The translations under genes and the position numbers were made by a program. From an uncultured Clostridia bacterium (GTDB lineage Bacteria > Bacillota_A > Clostridia > Christensenellales > Aristaeellaceae), in contig CAKUDW010000042.1 of the NCBI GenBank assembly GCA_934645275.1, positions 1 through 11,370 on the forward strand: a stretch of DNA of 11,370 nt, read 5' to 3'. Position 1 is the first letter of the stretch. Each line of letters starts with the position of its first letter. Below, one piece after another: positions 1-6,078 of the stretch. The notes under the pieces were generated by a model. It saw only the letters and a list, made by a program, of their open reading frames with translations, was not told the DNA's origin and did no database searches.

Positions 1-394
1 ATTCCTCGATGAAGCTGCGGTTGAGCAGCGCCTGCACGGAATAATCGCACTTCACGCCGCGCACGCCCTCAATATCACCCTTAGTGACGGGCTGGCGGTA
101 GGTGATGATGGACAGCGTTTCCAGCACGGCCTGCGAGAGCGGCTGCTTCTGAATCGGCTGTAGGAACAGCTCCACCTGCGGCGCGTATTTGGGATTAATG
201 GAAAGGAACACCGCGTCGCCGCTGCGGTTGAGCTGTATACCCCGATTTTCCAGCACAAGGCGGTCGCGCAGCTCGGAGAGCGCGGCCTCCAGTTCCATCA
301 CGGTCAGGTTCATGGCGTGGGCCAGTACGTCCACGCGAACCGGATCGCCGGAAACGAAGAGAATGGCCTCGATAATGGCGGTCAGATTTTCCAC
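1..394 (-). CDS. scpB: Segregation and condensation protein B (partial, C-terminus beyond window)
   Basis: ScpB is the winged-helix (kleisin-associated) subunit of the bacterial Smc-ScpA-ScpB condensin, which compacts and segregates chromosomes in the cytoplasm. The visible 131 residues begin (V/M)ENLTAIIEAILFVSGDPV, the characteristic ScpB opening of the first winged helix. They continue through LSQAVLETLSIITYRQPVTK and the IEGVRGV segment, which are highly conserved in the family; the usual full length is about 180-200 residues. There is no ATG: the frame is closed by the tatD stop just upstream, so the start is the GTG at 394, with a GGAG about 9 bases before it inside the end of tatD. It lies in the same frame as tatD, six bases after its stop, so the two are probably translationally coupled as the last visible genes of the metG operon. 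Its partner scpA is not in the window. Confidence 0.92.
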   Translation of the reverse strand, partial: MENLTAIIEAILFVSGDPVRVDVLAHAMNLTVMELEAALSELRDRLVLENRGIQLNRSGDAVFLSINPKYAPQVELFLQPIQKQPLSQAVLETLSIITYRQPVTKGDIEGVRGVKCDYSVQALLNRSFIEE

Positions 395-400
395 AGTCAG

Positions 401-1198
401 TTACTCCGTATCGTCTTTCAGATTAAAAATTTTCAAGGAATTGGCATACAGCTGCTCCGCCAGGCGATCGGGCGCGACCTCGCGCAGTTCGGCGGCGCGC
501 GCCAGCGTGTGCGTGATGAACGAGGGCTCGTTTCGCCGCCCGCGCAGTGGAACGGGCGCCATGTAGGGGCAGTCGGTTTCAATTAACAGCCGGTCGGCAG
601 GCACATTTCGGCAGACCTCGGCAAGCTTCGGCGCATTTTTAAAGGTCAGCGCGCCGGACAGGGAAATATACAGCCCGAGATCGAGGTAGACCTTCGCTGC
701 TTCCCAACTGCCGGTGTAGCAGTGCATAATGCCCGCAGGTATGCATCCAGCCGCGGCACGCGCGCGCAGCATGTCCATGCAGTCGCCGTGTGCTTCGCGA
801 ATGTGCAGCTGCACGGGTACATGATGCTGCCACGCCAGCTCCAACTGACGGTCGAACACGCGTTTTTGATCCTCGCGAGGGGAGAGGTCGTAGTGATAAT
901 CCAGGCCGATCTCGCCCAGCAGACGGCATTCGGGTCTTGACAGATGGTCAAGAATGGTGCGTTCCGCCGCGCCGGTATAGCGGCAGGCATTGTGTGGGTG
1001 TGCGCCGATGGAAGCGCAGAGGAAGTCGTGCTGCGCGACTAGCGCGAATACCTTTTCCTGATTTGGGTCTTCCTCGCAGGGGTCAGCCACCACATTGGCG
1101 CGGCATACCCCGGCTTCGCGCATGCGCGCGATCACCTGGGCGCGATCCTCATCGAAGGCCGGATCGGCGATATGGCAGTGCGTATCAAATATCCGCAT
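401..1198 (-). CDS. tatD: TatD family metal-dependent hydrolase / deoxyribonuclease
   Basis: This 265-residue protein has the normal length for the TatD/YcfH/YabD family of TIM-barrel metallohydrolases, which act as 3'-5' exonucleases or DNases in the cytoplasm. Expected metal ligands are visible: H7 and H9 (FDTHCH), E96 (LGEIGLDYHY), H132 (QLHIREAH), H159 (MHCYTGS) and D209 (LIETDCPYMAP). The PLRGRRNEPSF segment is also typical of the family. The start at 1198 is preferred over an ATG seven codons upstream, because family members begin with the MRIFDTHCH-type strand and a GGAAGG lies a few bases upstream. The gene overlaps the end of gpsA by 14 bases and precedes scpB. In many Firmicutes yabD lies next to metG, so this context supports the call. 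The exact in vivo substrate cannot be read from sequence. Confidence 0.93.
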   Translation of the reverse strand: MRIFDTHCHIADPAFDEDRAQVIARMREAGVCRANVVADPCEEDPNQEKVFALVAQHDFLCASIGAHPHNACRYTGAAERTILDHLSRPECRLLGEIGLDYHYDLSPREDQKRVFDRQLELAWQHHVPVQLHIREAHGDCMDMLRARAAAGCIPAGIMHCYTGSWEAAKVYLDLGLYISLSGALTFKNAPKLAEVCRNVPADRLLIETDCPYMAPVPLRGRRNEPSFITHTLARAAELREVAPDRLAEQLYANSLKIFNLKDDTE

Positions 1199-2168
1199 GG
1201 TTTTCCTTCCAGAATTCATTTTTCAGCGAGCGCGTGAACAGGCTGTCCACCGCCTCGCGCGGCGGCTGTCCCTCATAGAGTACGCGATATACGCACTCGC
1301 AGATCGGCGTTTCCACGCCGTATTTTTCGCTCAGGCGGTGAATGGCGGCCGCGGTGTAGTAGCCCTCGGCCAGTTGGTCGTATTTTTCACCCAGAACCAG
1401 CGCTTCGCCAAAGCGGCGATTGTGACTGAAGCGGGAAAATACCGTGGCTTCATAGTCGCCCAGATGGCATAGGCCGTAGGCCGAGAACGGATTGCCGCCC
1501 ATGGCCTCGATCAGCCGCGCGATTTCGCGCGTGCCGCGGGACATCAGCGCGCCCTTCAGCGTGGTCAGCTTCAGCCCGTCCAGCACGCCCGCGGCCACGC
1601 CGATTACATTCTTGGCGGCCGCGCCGATTTCATTGCCAATCAGGTCCTCGCCATAATAGAAGCGAATCAGCGGCCCAGAGAACTGCTCCACCAGCATGCG
1701 CCGCGCCTGTGGGTCATCCGAATCGATTACCATGCAGTTGGGAATGCCTGCGTAGAATTCCTGCACATGGCCCGGGCCCAGCCACACCGCCACCGCGCAG
1801 GAAGGGTCGAGATTGTCCCGCGCGACCTGCGAAAGGCGGCGGCCGGTGCTAACTTCGATGCCCTTCATGCACAGCACGAAGGTTTTGTCCCTCAAATCAA
1901 GCGGCTTCAGTTCGTCCATCAGGCCCTGTAATGCCTGGCTGGGTACGGAGATCACGATGATCTCCGCATCCAGCGCACACGCCAGCTCCGTACTCAGATG
2001 CACAGATTCAGGCATGGTCAACAGGTCGTTTCTTCGCTCACTCAGAAAGCGCCGCATGTGGCTCGATTCTGCGCGGCCGTACAGCGTGACCTGATGGCCG
2101 ATTTTATCCAGATACCAGGCGATCAGCGAGCCCCAGCGCCCGCAGCCGATAACCGTGATTTTCTTCAT
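1185..2168 (-). CDS. gpsA: NAD(P)-dependent glycerol-3-phosphate dehydrogenase
   Basis: GpsA reduces dihydroxyacetone phosphate to sn-glycerol 3-phosphate, the backbone for phospholipid synthesis. The 327-residue product has an N-terminal Rossmann fold (ITVIGCGRWGS, glycines 8, 10 and 13). K102 lies in CMKGIE, and the catalytic lysine is expected at K186 in GAAAKNVIGVAAGVLDGL. The C-terminal helical domain includes LMSRGTREI and GLCHLGDYEATVFSRFSHNRRFGE, which correspond to the family's TRG and GLGDL...SRN..FG signatures. Several motifs are unorthodox: RW in place of the usual S/A-W, GPGHVQE in place of GPSFAxE, and GLCHLGD in place of GLAGLGD. It is therefore a diverged GpsA, and a different 3-hydroxyacid-type substrate is not excluded. 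The start ATG at 2168 overlaps the metG stop (ATGA); an upstream extension of the frame has no family similarity. It overlaps tatD by 14 bases at its 3' end. Confidence 0.85.
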   Translation of the reverse strand: MKKITVIGCGRWGSLIAWYLDKIGHQVTLYGRAESSHMRRFLSERRNDLLTMPESVHLSTELACALDAEIIVISVPSQALQGLMDELKPLDLRDKTFVLCMKGIEVSTGRRLSQVARDNLDPSCAVAVWLGPGHVQEFYAGIPNCMVIDSDDPQARRMLVEQFSGPLIRFYYGEDLIGNEIGAAAKNVIGVAAGVLDGLKLTTLKGALMSRGTREIARLIEAMGGNPFSAYGLCHLGDYEATVFSRFSHNRRFGEALVLGEKYDQLAEGYYTAAAIHRLSEKYGVETPICECVYRVLYEGQPPREAVDSLFTRSLKNEFWKENHADI

Positions 2169-4156
2169 CCGATTTCGCTTCCCGGCGCGACGTCGCCATC
2201 CACCGTCAGCAGCCGCAGCTTGCCGTCCGGGTCCTCGGCGCACAGCAACATGCCCTCGGAAACCTCGCCCGCCATCTTGCGCGGGGCGAAATTGTTCACC
2301 AGAACCACCGTTTTGCCGACCATGTCCTCGGGTGCGTAGTGCTTGGCGATGCCAGAGCAGACGGTCTTGGTCTGACCGTTGCCGATATCCAGCGTTTCCT
2401 TCAGCAGCTTGTCGGACTTAGCCACGCGTTCGCAGGCGACGACCTTTGCGGCGATCAGCTTGATCTTCATGAAGTCGTCGAAAGATGCGATCCCCACCTT
2501 TTCCTCGGCCTTCTCGGCCTTTTTCTGCTGTTTCTCGGCCTGCTTGGCTTCCTTCTTTTCGGCCTTTTCGGGCTTGGCTTCATCTTCTCCGTTCAACGCC
2601 GCTAGCTCCTTTTTAATATCCACGCGCGGGAACAGCGCCGCGCCCTTTACGACCTTCGTACCGGGCTTCAAACCGCCGAACTTCAGCACGGAATCCCAGC
2701 TCATCAGCGCCGGATCGGTCACGCCCAGCTGCTCGAAAATCTTCGCCGGCGTGGAGGGCATCGTGGGATAGATGTGTACCGCGATGGCACGAATGCACTC
2801 GGCCAGATTGTACAGTACGGTCTTGAGGCGGGGCAGGCCTTCCTCGCTCTTGCCCAGCACCCAGGGCTGGTTGATGTCGATATAGCGGTTGCAATCGCCG
2901 ATCAGTTTCCAGATTTCGGAAAGGGCCACGGAGAACTGCAATGCGTTCATCTGCTTTTCGACCATTTCAGGCAGCTGCTCAAAGCGCTCGATCAGTGCGC
3001 GGTCGGATTCATCCTCCGCGCCTGGCTCGGGCACGATGCCGCCGAAGTATTTCTCAATCATCGCCACTGTGCGTGATACCAGATTGCCCAGATCGTTCAC
3101 CAGGTCGGAATTCATGCGCGTCAGCATTGCCTCGTTGGTGTAGTTGCCGTCCGCGCCGAAGGGCATTTCGCGCATCAGGTAGTAGCGCAGCGTATCCACG
3201 CCATATTTTTCCACAATGGGGCCGGGATAGACCACGTTGCCCTTGCTCTTGCTCATTTTGTCGTTGCCGAACAGCAGCCAGCCGTGGCCGAATACCTGCT
3301 TGGGCAGCGGCAGACCCAGTGCGTGCAGCATGATCGGCCAGTAAATGGTGTGGAAGCGCACGATTTCCTTACCCACCAGGTGCACGTCCGCAGGCCAGTA
3401 CCTGTTGAACAGCGTTTCATCGTCGCTGCCATAGCCCAGCGCGGTAATGTAGTTGGAGAGCGCGTCGATCCACACATAGACCACATGCTTGGGATCGAAA
3501 TCCACCGGCACGCCCCACTTGAAGCTGGTGCGGCTCACGCACAGATCCTGAAGGCCCGGGCGCAGGAAGTTGTTCAACATTTCATTGGCGCGGGACGGCG
3601 GCTGGATGAAGTCCGGATGGCTCTCGATGTAGTCGATCAGCCACGGGGCGTACTTGCTCATGCGGAAGAAGTAGCTTTCTTCGTGCGCGGTTTCGCAGGG
3701 ACGGCCGCAGTCGGGGCAGAGATTGCCTTCTTTTAGCTGCGTGGGGGTCCAGAAAGCCTCGCATTCGGCGCAGTACTGACCTTCGTATTCGGCCTTGTAA
3801 ATGTCGCCCTGCTCGTAGAACTTGCGGAAGATTTTCTGAACCACCTTTTCGTGGCGCTCGTCCGTAGTGCGGATGAAGTCGTCGTAGTCGATGTTCATCA
3901 GCTTCCACAAATCCTTCGTTTCAGCCACGATTTTGTCCACAAACTGCTTGGGCGTCACGCCCGCGTCCGCGGCCTTGCGCTCAATCTTCTGGCCGTGCTC
4001 GTCCGTGCCGGTCAGAAAATAGGCGTCGTAGCCGGTCATTTTCTTGAAGCGGGTCATGGTGTCCGCCGCCACGGTGGTGTAGGTGTGGCCGATGTGCATG
4101 TTGCCCGAGGGATAGTAGATGGGCGTGGTAATGTAGAATTTTTTCTTTTCCGCCAT
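2165..4156 (-). CDS. metG: Methionine--tRNA ligase with fused C-terminal tRNA-binding domain
   Basis: This 663-residue class I synthetase charges tRNA-Met for initiation and elongation. The order of elements is: catalytic Rossmann fold with YYPSGNMHIGH (HIGH at 21-24), the TGTDEHGQKI segment, and a zinc knuckle with C129, C132, C147 and C150. Then follow WIDALSNYI, the KMSKS loop at 300-304, the anticodon-binding helical bundle, a charged Lys/Glu/Ala-rich linker (about 518-555), and an EMAPII/Trbp111-like OB fold from about 556 (FDDFMKIKL, NNFAPRKM, SEGMLL). That C-terminal module is typical of Firmicute dimeric MetRS. ATG 4156 is preceded by AGGGGG about 11 bases upstream. It is the first gene of the minus-strand operon, controlled by the Met-specific T-box 190 bases upstream, and its stop overlaps the gpsA start. 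Confidence 0.98.
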   Translation of the reverse strand: MAEKKKFYITTPIYYPSGNMHIGHTYTTVAADTMTRFKKMTGYDAYFLTGTDEHGQKIERKAADAGVTPKQFVDKIVAETKDLWKLMNIDYDDFIRTTDERHEKVVQKIFRKFYEQGDIYKAEYEGQYCAECEAFWTPTQLKEGNLCPDCGRPCETAHEESYFFRMSKYAPWLIDYIESHPDFIQPPSRANEMLNNFLRPGLQDLCVSRTSFKWGVPVDFDPKHVVYVWIDALSNYITALGYGSDDETLFNRYWPADVHLVGKEIVRFHTIYWPIMLHALGLPLPKQVFGHGWLLFGNDKMSKSKGNVVYPGPIVEKYGVDTLRYYLMREMPFGADGNYTNEAMLTRMNSDLVNDLGNLVSRTVAMIEKYFGGIVPEPGAEDESDRALIERFEQLPEMVEKQMNALQFSVALSEIWKLIGDCNRYIDINQPWVLGKSEEGLPRLKTVLYNLAECIRAIAVHIYPTMPSTPAKIFEQLGVTDPALMSWDSVLKFGGLKPGTKVVKGAALFPRVDIKKELAALNGEDEAKPEKAEKKEAKQAEKQQKKAEKAEEKVGIASFDDFMKIKLIAAKVVACERVAKSDKLLKETLDIGNGQTKTVCSGIAKHYAPEDMVGKTVVLVNNFAPRKMAGEVSEGMLLCAEDPDGKLRLLTVDGDVAPGSEIG

Positions 4157-4347
4157 GATGGATTATTCCCCCTGTCTGTATTGATGAATATTGATGGAGA
4201 CAATTCAGAATTGCCACAGATTGCCGATGTCTATCTTCGAAGGCCGTCGCCGCGCATCGGTTGTACCGCCGGTAACGGGCGGCGCCATCGAAGCCTCCGC
4301 TTTGCTAGGTCTCCGGCGCATTTCCGGTTTCGCTGATTTTTGCCCCT

Positions 4348-4383
4348 AAAAAACGACGCCCCTCGATGTGTGAGGGGCGCCGT
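4348..4383 (-). terminator. Rho-independent terminator of the metG T-box leader
   Basis: A 12-bp stem (ACGGCGCCCCTC pairing with GAGGGGCGTCGT, one G-U pair, 7-nt loop) is followed on the minus strand by an uninterrupted run of T. It lies directly after the T-box sequence, the place expected for the competing terminator of a transcription-attenuating T-box. Confidence 0.93.
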
Positions 4384-4590
4384 GATCGCAGCGCGTTACC
4401 AGCCCTGTTCGCCCGGCACAACCGCGCCGGGCCTCTGTTATTCCTTAACGCGGAATCATGCGCCGCGCGCTACCGTATCGCACGCGGGACTCCGGAGCCA
4501 TGTTCAAGGCCTCCTGCGCCGCCGGTTTTCAGCTGCCCCGGCTCTCTTTGGACGCGGTGTTCGCCCCTACTCTTTCCTTCATCGCCATTA
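4348..4590 (-). promoter_or_regulatory. T-box riboswitch, AUG (methionine) specifier, controlling metG
   Basis: The metG leader has the conserved T-box layout on the minus strand. Early in Stem I are AGTA and an AGAGAG bulge, then the distal-loop type GGGGCAGCTGAAAACC. The specifier region reads GAAC-ATG-GCTCCGGAG, placing the methionine codon at 4499-4501. A Stem III hairpin with a GCCCGGC/GCCGGGC stem follows (about 4410-4431). The T-box proper reads GAACAGGGCTGGTAACGCG, with UGGU able to pair with the ACCA end expected for uncharged tRNA-Met, and an intrinsic terminator lies immediately downstream. Uncharged tRNA-Met should favour the antiterminator and allow readthrough into metG-gpsA-tatD-scpB. 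Between this terminator and the metG ATG lie about 190 untranslated bases (4157-4347) with some GC-rich inverted repeats and no recognisable gene. The 5' end is estimated from the promoter. Confidence 0.93.
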
Positions 4591-4596
4591 CGCTTC

Positions 4597-4626
4597 ATTA
4601 TAAGCGTCCGTGCGCGGGTTTGTCAA
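4597..4626 (-). promoter_or_regulatory. Sigma-A promoter of the metG operon
   Basis: A perfect -35 TTGACA (4621-4626) and a perfect -10 TATAAT (4597-4602) are separated by 18 bases on the minus strand. The predicted transcription start, near 4590, is just upstream of the T-box Stem I. The -35 box is only 37 bases from the trailer end of the CRISPR array. Confidence 0.9.
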
Positions 4627-4663
4627 GTCGTTGAGAAGGAAATGTGGGGGAAGAAAAACTAAG

Positions 4664-5838
4664 ATATCGCTTCGCGTACTCATGCAGATTGCTTCTAAAT
4701 CTATCCTGTTGCTGGATGACTGTGGATTCTTCTGCTCCGCGTACTCGTACGGATTGCTTCGCGATAAGGCCGAGGCGTACGCGCGCATCATGAACTTCTG
4801 CTCCGCGTACTCCGTACGGATTGCTTCTCGTAAGCGGTACGTTTACACCTGCTTCGAATGCTTCTGCTCCGCGTACTTCGTACGGATTGCTTCATATGGT
4901 CAAAATCGAGCGTTAGCCGCGATTTTTTCTTCTGCTCCGCGTACTTCGTACGGATTGCTTCTCGGCAAGTACGCACATGATTGGTATTTGAATACCTTCT
5001 GCTCCGCGTACTTCGTACGGATTGCTTCCATTAACCATTTTCCACATAGACTTGGTGTCTTACAAGTCAACTTCTGCTCCGCGTACTTCGTACGGATTGC
5101 TTCCTCGCGCCACCACAGCGCATTTCATCCCGCACTTGCTTCTGCTCCGCGTACTTCGTACGGATTGCTTCTTTAGCAACCGGTACATTGGGAAGTGCGG
5201 ATTTCTTCTGCTCCGCGTACTCCGTACGGATTGCTTCTGCTTAAATCCATGACGGACGGCGCGGTACATGTCTTCTGCTCCGCGTACTCCGTACGGATTG
5301 CTTCGCGTGGTGGTCGGCTATCTGGTGAAAAGAGGATCTTCTGCTCCGCGTCCTCCGTACGGATTGCTTCCATAGAGATGCGTATGATTACATCACGCAG
5401 CTCCTTCTGCTCCGCGTACTCCGTACGGATTGCTTCTGCCATGCCTTGATCTGCTCGTCCGTACCGGCAAGCCTTCTGCTCCGCGTACTCCGTACGGATT
5501 GCTTCTCGCGCGCTGTCGGCTCACTTCCGCTGTACCATCTTCTGCTCCGCGTCCTCCGTACGGATTGCTTCTTGCGCGCTGTCGGCTCACTTCCGCTGTA
5601 CCATCTTCTGCTCCGCGTCCTCCGTACGGATTGCTTCGCGCACCGTGGGCAATGACGCGGGCTGTCACGCTTCTGCTCCGCGTCCTCCGTACGGATTGCT
5701 TCTCAGCTCCACCGGCGAGGATACGCATATCGCCGCCCTTCTGCTCCGCGTACTTCGTACGGATTGCTTCCAAGGGCCAATGCGGAACAGGAGCGCGCAT
5801 CAAATCTTCTGCTCCGCGTACTTCGTACGGATTGCTTC
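4664..5838 (-). CRISPR. CRISPR array, 18 repeats of 33 nt and 17 spacers
   Basis: On the + strand the repeat starts CTTCTGCTCC, contains the hairpin CGTAC-TTC-GTACG and ends GGATTGCTTC. Repeat starts are 4664 (degenerate), 4729 (1-nt deletion), 4795, 4861, 4929, 4996, 5071, 5139, 5205, 5272, 5338, 5404, 5473, 5539, 5605, 5670, 5738 and 5806. Spacers are mostly 32-36 nt, with one of 42 nt (5029-5070). Spacers 5506-5538 and 5572-5604 are 32/33 identical. The repeat nearest metG is badly eroded (about 8 of 32 mismatches against its neighbour), marking the old trailer end. The leader is therefore inferred on the right and transcription on the minus strand. Against this, the + strand end GGATTGCTTC loosely resembles the GGATTGAAAC end of type I-C repeats, so strand is not certain. 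The nearest cas gene seen is a type I-C-like cas3 at 9716. No terminator is evident between the array and the metG promoter. Confidence 0.96.
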
Positions 5839-5995
5839 GGCAAAAGCATACAACACTTTTCAACAAAATGAAACAATGTGGCGATGCAATCCAAAAGTGC
5901 GCAGTTACATTTCATACTCGTATGCATAACGAATACTGCTGTTATGGTTACATTTCATATTCGTATGTATGACGAATAACAGAGAAATGATCATT
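5839..5995 (-). promoter_or_regulatory. Putative CRISPR leader
   Basis: This A+T-rich, gene-free stretch abuts the best-conserved end of the array, opposite its degenerate end, which is where a leader is expected. It carries two direct copies of a 32-bp motif (5904-5935 and 5947-5978) with internal dyad symmetry. No convincing -35/-10 pair could be fixed; a TATGCT lies about 11 bases before the first repeat on the minus strand, without a good -35. The role is inferred from position and composition. Confidence 0.6.
5904..5978. repeat. Tandem 32-bp motif with operator-like inverted repeat
   Basis: Copies at 5904-5935 and 5947-5978 match at 29 of 32 positions and are spaced 43 bp start to start, close to four helical turns. 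The second contains a perfect dyad, TATTCGT-N7-ACGAATA (5958-5978); the first contains the same dyad with one arm mismatch (5915-5935). Such paired sites on one DNA face suit a dimeric DNA-binding protein or an integration-complex anchor. The binding partner is unknown. Confidence 0.75.
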
Positions 5996-6000
5996 TTCCA

Positions 6001-6078
6001 GTGCGAAACCCTCAGGCAATGTAAGGGTATTTCAGGTTCGCACTTTCCCGGCGGGGGCAGACCTCCCGCCGCTGTTTC
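6001..6078 (-). ncRNA. Candidate TnpB-associated guide RNA (reRNA/omegaRNA) scaffold
   Basis: Directly after the tnpB stop, on the same strand, are two strong hairpins: a GGCGGG/CCCGCC stem (6050-6070), then GTGCGAACC pairing with GGTTTCGCAC (6001-6043). The second encloses a competing ACCCT/AGGGT pairing that could form a pseudoknot-like fold. In IS200/IS605 and IS607 elements the structured RNA that guides TnpB is encoded at the 3' end of tnpB and ends at the transposon right end, so position and structure fit. This is inference: no family consensus could be searched, and the second hairpin has no T-run that would make it a plain terminator. Confidence 0.45.

Noticed and set aside
2168..2243. 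A 25-residue N-terminal extension of gpsA
   Set aside because: It overlaps the end of metG, is Arg/Gly-rich without family similarity, and the ATG at 2168 gives the conserved MKKITVIG start with ATGA coupling.
5437..5472. Possible self-targeting spacer against metG (similar to bases near 4000)
   Set aside because: Only a short interrupted match around CTCGTCCGT is visible, with several mismatches, so chance similarity is likely.
4610..5866. Long open frames across the CRISPR array on both strands, with repeating SAPRTSYGLL- or RSNPYEVRGAE-like peptides
   Set aside because: They are translations of the CRISPR repeat in different frames; the spacers between have no shared coding pattern and there are no ribosome binding sites.
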